Shown here in pieces: positions 23,462 through 28,950 of a stretch of DNA of 28,950 bases. Within the stretch, counting starts at the first letter, position 1. Every line of letters starts with the position of its first letter. The notes under the pieces are model-generated. The model was not told where the DNA came from. It saw only the letters and a list, made by a program, of their open reading frames with translations, and ran no database searches. This stretch comes from SIG565 sp045590755 (GTDB taxonomy: Bacteria; Bacillota; Clostridia; Oscillospirales; Acutalibacteraceae). Both the position numbers and the translations under genes were made by a program. The DNA is taken from positions 1-28,950 of the forward strand of contig JAZNRP010000030.1 in assembly GCA_045590755.1 (NCBI GenBank), in the 5' to 3' direction.

Positions 23462-24731
23462 CTACTATTCCCCCCCGTTTTCCCGTAAGACTGAAAACAG
23501 TATGAAGCTTAATTCCGTTTGCGGCCGCTATCACCTGTTCTTTAGTAATGGAAGAAATTAGCATAGCAACATCTTCGGGTGTCTTAATATCATCCGAATA
23601 TATAGTTGCACAATACCAGCTATCAAGCGCACCTAAACTGTCGTATGAAGAATTTAATGAGTTTAAAATGTTTTTGATAGATGCTTTAAAGGTGGAATCC
23701 GGAAATTCGCCTTTTTTAACAATGCTTAGCTGATTCAGGATTTCTTCCCTTGCCTTTTCGGCCTTGTCAAACTCGACGCCCGAATCAACCATAATATAGC
23801 CCTTGTTTTTGTTGGCAGACGCCGAACAGTAATAACAAAGACTTAACCTTTCACGCACATTTTCAAAAAGTCCCGAATATGTGCCGCCACCGAAAATATC
23901 GGTAGCAACCGTTAAAGCGTATGCATCGTTACCCCAAATTTCACTCGAAAATCCCATAACGAGCTTACCTTGTGTTACATCCATGCATTCTCTGACTTCT
24001 TTAACCTTTTCACATGGAGATAGAGCCGATAACCTTTTATAATCGTTATTTATTACACGGTTGTATTTAGAAAACTCTTTGCTGATTTTTTCAAAAAAAC
24101 CGTCGGGATTTCTTTTGCCTACAAGCTGCACACGAACATAAGAATTTATTAAAAGCTTCTGCCACGCATCAAAAAGGTCTTTACCCGTAATTTTTTCTAA
24201 TTGCTCTACCGTGCCATATGCGGAAACCCCATAGTCACTGCCTTCAAACATTTCTGCGATTAATCGTTTTCTTGCATATCGGCGCTTATCGTTAATTTCG
24301 CCTAAGATATGCTCTTTAACCTTTCGTTTTTCGCGGTCTAAATCCTGCTTACAAAAACAGCCGTTACTAATTTTAGGGTTAAAAACCAGTTCCATAATAA
24401 GATTTGCCGCTTTTTCAATAACCGGCTCACCATCCATGGAAAATTCATCATTAATAACAGAAACCGCTATTTTTATGAGCTGTGCATCGCCTATTTTGCT
24501 TACCGAAACGCTTAAATCCGCGCCATAAAGCATATTAAGGGCTAAATTTAATTCTGTAAATGTGCTGTAGTTTTGAGAACAAGATGTAAGAACATAAGGC
24601 AACAACGCATTCACCGATAAATCATTAATATTTTGCGGTACATAAAAATTAAAAGATACAAGCGTTGTATTAAAACGCTCATTTTCAATAAACAAGCCGT
24701 CAACGCCTCTACCTAAAGCCCGTAATTTCAT
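23451..24731 (-). CDS. yfmF: M16-family protein YfmF, non-catalytic partner
   Basis: The 426-residue protein has M16 domain features (NFYVPQ, ALLPYVLT, GTVEQLEKIT, IFGGGTYSGLFENVRERLSLCYYCSA) but no HxxEH at the expected place, where SCSQNY stands instead. It is therefore probably the substrate-binding or structural half of a heterodimer with YfmH, as in mitochondrial processing peptidase-like pairs. The RERLSLCYY region near the C-terminal half matches the conserved M16 R/Y segment. AAGGAG precedes the ATG. It is the first gene of the six-gene leftward row ending with htrA. Confidence 0.9.
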   Translation of the reverse strand: MKLRALGRGVDGLFIENERFNTTLVSFNFYVPQNINDLSVNALLPYVLTSCSQNYSTFTELNLALNMLYGADLSVSVSKIGDAQLIKIAVSVINDEFSMDGEPVIEKAANLIMELVFNPKISNGCFCKQDLDREKRKVKEHILGEINDKRRYARKRLIAEMFEGSDYGVSAYGTVEQLEKITGKDLFDAWQKLLINSYVRVQLVGKRNPDGFFEKISKEFSKYNRVINNDYKRLSALSPCEKVKEVRECMDVTQGKLVMGFSSEIWGNDAYALTVATDIFGGGTYSGLFENVRERLSLCYYCSASANKNKGYIMVDSGVEFDKAEKAREEILNQLSIVKKGEFPDSTFKASIKNILNSLNSSYDSLGALDSWYCATIYSDDIKTPEDVAMLISSITKEQVIAAANGIKLHTVFSLTGKRGGIVDEY

Positions 24732-24774
24732 ACGCTTCTCCTTTTATATGAAACTAATAGTATAATTAAAAAAT

Positions 24775-24783
24775 ATTATACCA
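24775..24783 (-). promoter_or_regulatory. Extended -10 promoter of the yfmF-htrA operon
   Basis: On the minus strand TGGTATAAT gives a perfect -10 with TGn extension; no good -35 lies 16-18 bases upstream. The same nine bases drive the SulP gene. It lies 44 bases ahead of the yfmF ATG. Confidence 0.65.
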
Positions 24784-24851
24784 CACTTATTAATAATTCT
24801 CCACAAAAATTTGTAAACTTTTTAATAACTTGTAAATTTTTCTGTGTTACA

Positions 24852-24880
24852 TTGAAAAGTATATTTTTATATGGTATATT
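24852..24880 (+). promoter_or_regulatory. Sigma-A promoter of cardiolipin synthase
   Basis: TTGAAA (24852-24857), a 17-base spacer and TATATT (24875-24880) lie 22 bases ahead of the ATG at 24903. It is divergent from the yfmF promoter. Confidence 0.7.
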
Positions 24881-24902
24881 TTAGTTGGATTGGAGTGATA
24901 GT

Positions 24903-26426
24903 ATGAAGGTGACACGCCACCGCCCACCTGTAAGATTAATTCTGACTTTTCTTATTATTCTGGCAGAGCTTTATCTCTTGGTTTTAAGCGTTACTCACCT
25001 ATCGGAGCAACGCGTATGGATTTATTCGGCGGCCGAATTATTGGCCATTATAACCGCTCTTTCAATCGTCAATAAACGCGGTAACCCAAGCTATAAAATA
25101 ATGTGGATTTTCTTTATTTTACTTGTACCGCTTTTTGGTGTATTAGCATATCTGCTTTGGGGCGGCGGCCGTATTATGCCGCATATAAACCGCCGTATGA
25201 AGCGCTGCATTAACAAATATTTCGCATTTTTACCAAACGATGATAAAACGGTTTCTCATCTAAACTACACCGATATGATTCATTTTCGTCAAGCAGAGTA
25301 TATAAGGCGTGAAGCCGCTACCCCTGTTTACAACGGCACAGAAAGTGAGTTTTTCGCCCCCGGCGAAAAATTGATGCCGACCTTACTCGAAGAGTTAAAA
25401 CGGGCAGAAAAATACATTTTTATTGAATTTTTTATTCTCGCCGAAAGCAGTATGTGGGACGAAATTTTCGATATACTAAAAGAAAAATCACTCTCGGGCG
25501 TTGAAATTAAGATTATTTATGACGATTTCGGCTCGATTAAATATCAGAACAAAAATTTCGCAAAAAATTTAAGAAAATATGGTATAGAAGTTTCAAAATT
25601 TAATCCTATAACACCTTCTATCAATATTTTTATGAACAACCGCGACCACCGAAAAATTATTATAATTGACGGAAAAGTGGCCTTTACAGGCGGCATTAAC
25701 ATAGCCGACGAATATATAAACCGTCTCGAACGCTTTGGTTACTGGATGGATTCCGCCATTCTTGTACGCGGTAAAGCAGTTAAAAGCTTTCTTGCTATGT
25801 TCTGCACTATGTGGGAATTTACCACACTTAAATCTATAGACTTTTTATCACACACTGCGGATTTTGAAACTGAAAATGATGGATTTTATATTCCCTACTG
25901 TGATGACCCGTTGAATAACAAAAATCCTGCCGCAGGTATTTATATGCAAATACTAAACAACGCGCAGCGCTATGTCTATATTGCAACACCTTATCTGATA
26001 CTTGATAACAATATGATAAGCGCGCTTTGTCTTGCCGCAAAATCAGGCGTTGATGTAAGAATTGCTACCCCATCAATCCCTGATAAATGGTATGTGCATC
26101 CCGTAACGCAGTATTACTATTCCGAGCTTATGGAATCGGGTGTGAAAATTTATGAATACACCCCGGGCTTTATACATTCAAAACTATTTTTATCTGATGA
26201 TAATGTAGCAACGGTGGGTACAATAAATATGGATTACCGAAGCCTTTATCTGCACTTTGAATGCGGATTATGGATGTGCAGTACAAAATCAATAGCCGAC
26301 ATTAAAAAGAACTTTACGGACATCTTTGCTCAGTCCGAAGAAATTAATCCAACCGTTTGGAAAAGCCGACCGTTTTTATTAAAAATAAAACAGGCTGTTC
26401 TTCACTTATTTGCTCCGTTTATGTAA
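24903..26426 (+). CDS. cls: Cardiolipin synthase (PLD superfamily)
   Basis: The 507-residue membrane enzyme joins two phosphatidylglycerols to cardiolipin. It has two N-terminal hydrophobic hairpins (about 11-31 and 37-57, then 65-86; PLDc_N) and two complete HKD motifs: H249, K251, D256 (HRKIIIIDGKVAFTGG) and H425, K427, D432 (HSKLFLSDDNVATVGT). I start it at the ATG at 24903 because GGAG lies seven bases upstream; a TTG at 24885 would be only five bases downstream of the -10, too close. The divergent neighbour is yfmF. No terminator is obvious after the stop; the next promoter starts at once. Confidence 0.94.
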   Translation: MKVTRHRPPVRLILTFLIILAELYLLVLSVTHLSEQRVWIYSAAELLAIITALSIVNKRGNPSYKIMWIFFILLVPLFGVLAYLLWGGGRIMPHINRRMKRCINKYFAFLPNDDKTVSHLNYTDMIHFRQAEYIRREAATPVYNGTESEFFAPGEKLMPTLLEELKRAEKYIFIEFFILAESSMWDEIFDILKEKSLSGVEIKIIYDDFGSIKYQNKNFAKNLRKYGIEVSKFNPITPSINIFMNNRDHRKIIIIDGKVAFTGGINIADEYINRLERFGYWMDSAILVRGKAVKSFLAMFCTMWEFTTLKSIDFLSHTADFETENDGFYIPYCDDPLNNKNPAAGIYMQILNNAQRYVYIATPYLILDNNMISALCLAAKSGVDVRIATPSIPDKWYVHPVTQYYYSELMESGVKIYEYTPGFIHSKLFLSDDNVATVGTINMDYRSLYLHFECGLWMCSTKSIADIKKNFTDIFAQSEEINPTVWKSRPFLLKIKQAVLHLFAPFM

Positions 26427-26455
26427 TTGACTTTTTTAAAGTTTTATTGTATAAT
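26427..26455 (+). promoter_or_regulatory. Sigma-A promoter of the 54-residue membrane peptide gene
   Basis: TTGACT (26427-26432), a 17-base spacer and TATAAT (26450-26455) begin immediately after the cls stop codon. The expected start near 26462 is just upstream of the Shine-Dalgarno. Confidence 0.85.
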
Positions 26456-26480
26456 ATTTTCAAGGAAGGTGGAATTTTTT

Positions 26481-26645
26481 ATGAAAGCTAAAAATATTTT
26501 TATGGGAATCTCCATTGTTATCGGCATTATTGCTTTGGCTGCAGGCGTTGCGGTAATCATTGACAGATATTTAAATAAGAATAATGATTGTGCCGACGGC
26601 TACATTGAGTGTGACTGCTCGCCCGAAGAGCTTGTTGAACAATAA
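26481..26645 (+). CDS. Single-pass membrane peptide of 54 residues, function unknown
   Basis: The ORF starts at an ATG with GGAAGGTGG eight bases upstream. The peptide has a short basic N-terminus (MKAKN), one hydrophobic helix (about 6-29), then a polar tail with NKNNDCADGYIECDC and an acidic end SPEELVEQ. Three cysteines (51-54 region excluded) lie in the DCADGYIECDC segment and could bind metal or form disulfides; this is speculation. I recognise no family. It has a private consensus promoter and a strong terminator, which argues that it is a real gene and not spurious. A longer in-frame reading from 26427 starts inside the promoter and is rejected. Confidence 0.72.
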   Translation: MKAKNIFMGISIVIGIIALAAGVAVIIDRYLNKNNDCADGYIECDCSPEELVEQ

Positions 26646-26649
26646 TTTT

Positions 26650-26678
26650 AAAGCGCCTTTAAAAAAGGCGCTTTTATT
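26650..26678 (+). terminator. Terminator of the 54-residue peptide gene
   Basis: An 11-bp perfect stem pairs 26650-26660 with 26664-26674 around AAA and ends in TTTTATTAT. It begins five bases after the stop codon. Confidence 0.88.
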
Positions 26679-26800
26679 ATGCCCTAAAATCAGGCTTTTT
26701 TTGTAAAAATTGCATATATTTTTTTAGTAAAGTAATTAACTAAATAAAATTTTTAGGTATTTTACATAAAAATCCGCATAAATTTAGCCATAGTATCTAC

Positions 26801-26829
26801 TTGCAGTTTTGAGAAGAATATTGTATTAT
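26801..26829 (+). promoter_or_regulatory. Candidate sigma-A promoter of glycogen phosphorylase
   Basis: TTGCAG (26801-26806), a 17-base spacer and TATTAT (26824-26829) lie about 50 bases ahead of the ATG. The rest of 26679-26881 is AT-rich with no other signal that I can support. Confidence 0.6.
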
Positions 26830-26881
26830 TATATTGATATACTAATTATATTTAAATAAATTTTTCAAATGGAGAGATTTT

Positions 26882-28950
26882 ATGCAGACAGAATACACCG
26901 CTAAAAAAATAGCTCAGCTTATTGAGCGCAAATTATCTCACAATTTCGGTATTAATCCCACACACGCGTCGGATGAATTTTTTTATAAGGCTACTGCCCT
27001 TGTAATACTTGATATTTTAGCCGAAAGAAGAACAGCCTTTAAAAAAGAAACGGCAAAGCAAAAGGCTAAAACCGTTTATTATTTGAGTATGGAATTTTTA
27101 ATGGGCCGTTCGCTTAAAAATAATCTTTTTAACCTTAATCTTGAAGGTCCCGTTACCGAAGCACTTAAGACCTTTAATGTAAAAATCGAAAATCTCTATG
27201 AATTAGAGCCTGATGCAGGTCTTGGCAACGGCGGTCTCGGTCGTCTTGCCGCGTGCTTTTTAGATGCGCTTTCAAGCGGTAATTACCCCGCGATGGGCTA
27301 CTGCATAAAATATGAATTTGGTATTTTCCGTCAAAAAATAGTTGATGGTTGGCAGACCGAAATGCCTGATTTCTGGTTACCCGGTGGCAGTGTCTGGCTT
27401 GAGCCCCGTCCTGCCTCCGCAGTTGAAGTTAAGTTTGACGGCTATATAAACGAGTCTTGGGATGGAAATCACCATAATATAGACCACCAAGGGTATACCA
27501 GTGTCCGTGCTATGCCCTATGACCTTATGGTGCCCGGTAAAAACGGAAAAACCGTTAATGCTTTAAGGCTTTGGAGCGCAGAATATCAGGACATTAATAT
27601 GTCGGCATTCAATCAGGGTGACTATGTAAAGGCACTTGAAGAAAAGGCCAACACCGAAGTAATAAGCAAGGTGCTTTACCCTGAAGATAACCATCTTGAA
27701 GGTAAATCTCTCAGACTCCGTCAGCAATATTTTTTGGTGTCGGCTTCAATTCAGGACATTCTTAACCGCCATTTGCGCACCTATGACACACTTGAAAACC
27801 TTTCAGAAAAGGTAGCAATTCATATTAACGATACACACCCCACACTTTGTATTCCCGAATTAATGCGATTTTTACTTGATGAATGCGGCTACAGTTGGGA
27901 AAAAGCTTGGGACATTGTTACCAAAACAGTAGCTTATACAAATCACACCGTTATGGCAGAAGCTCTTGAGTGCTGGTCGGTTGATTTATTCAGCCGCCGC
28001 CTGCCCCGTATTTATCAGATTGTTAAGGAAATTGACACACGCTTCCGTGGGGAAATCATTTCTATGACGGGCGACGCAGAGTTAAGTGAACGCAACGCGA
28101 TAATCCAAAATGGTATGATTCATATGGCAAATCTATGTGTTGCAGCGTCGCACAGTGTTAACGGTGTTTCAAAATTGCACAGTGATATTCTTAAAAAATC
28201 GCTCTTTAATGATTTTTATAAAATGACACCCGATAAATTCACCAATGTTACAAACGGTATTGCTCACCGCCGTTGGCTGTGTCAGGCAAACCCGTTACTG
28301 ACCTCTTACCTTACTGAGCTTATCGGTGACAAATTTATAACCGATGCAGCGGCTTTGTCTGAGCTTGAAAAATTCAGCGGAGATAAGACCGTTTTAATGG
28401 AGCTTAACAAGATTAAACACGCTAATAAAGAGCGTTTGTCAAATCACATTAAAAATAATTTCGGTATGAGCGTTAACCCTGATTCTATCTTTGATATGCA
28501 GGTAAAGCGTTTGCACGAATACAAGCGTCAGCATTTGAATTTAATGCACATTATCTCTGAATATCTGTATTTGAAGGATAATCCCAATGCCGATTTTGTA
28601 CCGAAAACCTACATTTTCGGCGCAAAGGCGGCGCCCGGCTACTACCTTGCAAAGCAAATTATATTCCTTATAAATCAGTTTGCTAAATTAATTGAATCTG
28701 ACCCCGCTGTTAGAGATAAAATAAAAATCGTTTTCCTTGAAGACTACCGTGTATCTTTAGCCGAAGTAATGATTCCTGCGGCAAATATCAGTGAGCAAAT
28801 TTCTTTAGCCTCCACTGAAGCCAGCGGTACGGGTAATATGAAGCTTATGATGAACGGTGCTCTTACTATCGGTACTCTCGACGGTGCAAACGTTGAAATT
28901 AACGAGGCAGTAGGGGATGATAATATGTTCCTGTTCGGTATGCGTGCTCA
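26882..28950 (+). CDS. glgP: Glycogen/starch/maltodextrin phosphorylase, 3' end outside the window
   Basis: The open frame runs to the window edge without a stop (689 complete codons; the family is about 750-850). It phosphorolyses alpha-1,4-glucan to glucose-1-phosphate with pyridoxal phosphate. Family motifs in order: YYLSMEFLMGRSL, EPDAGLGNGGLGRLAACFLD, GYCIKYEFGIFRQ, NDTHPTLCIPELMR, NHTVMAEALE, NGIAHRRWL, and the cofactor region EASGTGNMKLMMNGALT, where Lys654 is the PLP lysine. The start has GGAGAG five bases upstream. No other glycogen genes are in view, so its operon cannot be judged. Confidence 0.96.
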   Translation, partial: MQTEYTAKKIAQLIERKLSHNFGINPTHASDEFFYKATALVILDILAERRTAFKKETAKQKAKTVYYLSMEFLMGRSLKNNLFNLNLEGPVTEALKTFNVKIENLYELEPDAGLGNGGLGRLAACFLDALSSGNYPAMGYCIKYEFGIFRQKIVDGWQTEMPDFWLPGGSVWLEPRPASAVEVKFDGYINESWDGNHHNIDHQGYTSVRAMPYDLMVPGKNGKTVNALRLWSAEYQDINMSAFNQGDYVKALEEKANTEVISKVLYPEDNHLEGKSLRLRQQYFLVSASIQDILNRHLRTYDTLENLSEKVAIHINDTHPTLCIPELMRFLLDECGYSWEKAWDIVTKTVAYTNHTVMAEALECWSVDLFSRRLPRIYQIVKEIDTRFRGEIISMTGDAELSERNAIIQNGMIHMANLCVAASHSVNGVSKLHSDILKKSLFNDFYKMTPDKFTNVTNGIAHRRWLCQANPLLTSYLTELIGDKFITDAAALSELEKFSGDKTVLMELNKIKHANKERLSNHIKNNFGMSVNPDSIFDMQVKRLHEYKRQHLNLMHIISEYLYLKDNPNADFVPKTYIFGAKAAPGYYLAKQIIFLINQFAKLIESDPAVRDKIKIVFLEDYRVSLAEVMIPAANISEQISLASTEASGTGNMKLMMNGALTIGTLDGANVEINEAVGDDNMFLFGMRA

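Noticed and set aside
26681..26703. Second small hairpin before a T run after the 54-residue gene
   Set aside because: Only about three base pairs can form; the strong terminator at 26650 already explains the end.

Overview
The window looks like a chromosomal segment from a low-GC, Gram-positive, endospore-forming bacterium of class Clostridia, probably in or near the Oscillospiraceae/Ruminococcaceae. Evidence for this: strong Shine-Dalgarno sites and consensus sigma-A promoters throughout; a gene row matching the Bacillus subtilis yloC-to-spoVM region; two sporulation morphogenesis genes (spoVM, and sipL with a LysM tail); remA; and a paired YfmF/YfmH M16 set. The family-level placement is an impression from protein style, not a search.

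Layout. (1) 1-1640: the first codons of a leftward gene (possible transposase-type HTH protein), a SulP-family anion transporter without a STAS domain, and tRNA-Leu(GAG), each of the last two with its own promoter and terminator. (2) 1705-3240: sipL, a SPOCS/LysM spore-coat protein with a sigma-E-like promoter. (3) 3351-15430: one long leftward operon reading from a promoter at 15401-15430: yicC, remA, gmk, rpoZ, priA, def, fmt, rsmB, rlmN, prpC, prkC, rsgA, a 51-residue membrane protein, spoVM, then a terminator. Gaps are small or negative, so co-transcription is likely. It couples RNA turnover, nucleotide supply, replication restart, N-formyl-Met handling, rRNA modification, Ser/Thr phosphorylation and ribosome assembly, and ends in a spore-coat anchor. 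coaBC, rpe and thiN, present in the B. subtilis row, are missing here. (4) 15482-17290: tRNA-Thr(GGT) with promoter and terminator, a repeat-rich patch, then a structured leader (about 15871-16044) with a terminator and a competing pairing just ahead of an unrecognised gene that joins an N-terminal helical domain to a PspC-like membrane tail. (5) 17289-18379: a secreted-style tyrosine phosphatase-family gene lacking an obvious signal peptide. (6) 18371-24783: a leftward operon yfmF, yfmH, lgt, folD, an unknown membrane protein, htrA: mostly cell-envelope and protein-quality functions plus folate one-carbon metabolism. FolD supplies the 10-formyl-THF that Fmt of the other operon uses. (7) 24852-28950: rightward cardiolipin synthase, a 54-residue membrane peptide with its own promoter and terminator, and the first 689 codons of glycogen phosphorylase, cut by the window edge.

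Most of the window is core chromosome. The least explained parts are the structured leader plus PspC-like gene at 15.87-17.2 kb, the 51-residue gene beside spoVM, and the 54-residue gene at 26.5 kb. No CRISPR array, complete insertion sequence, rRNA or replication origin was seen.
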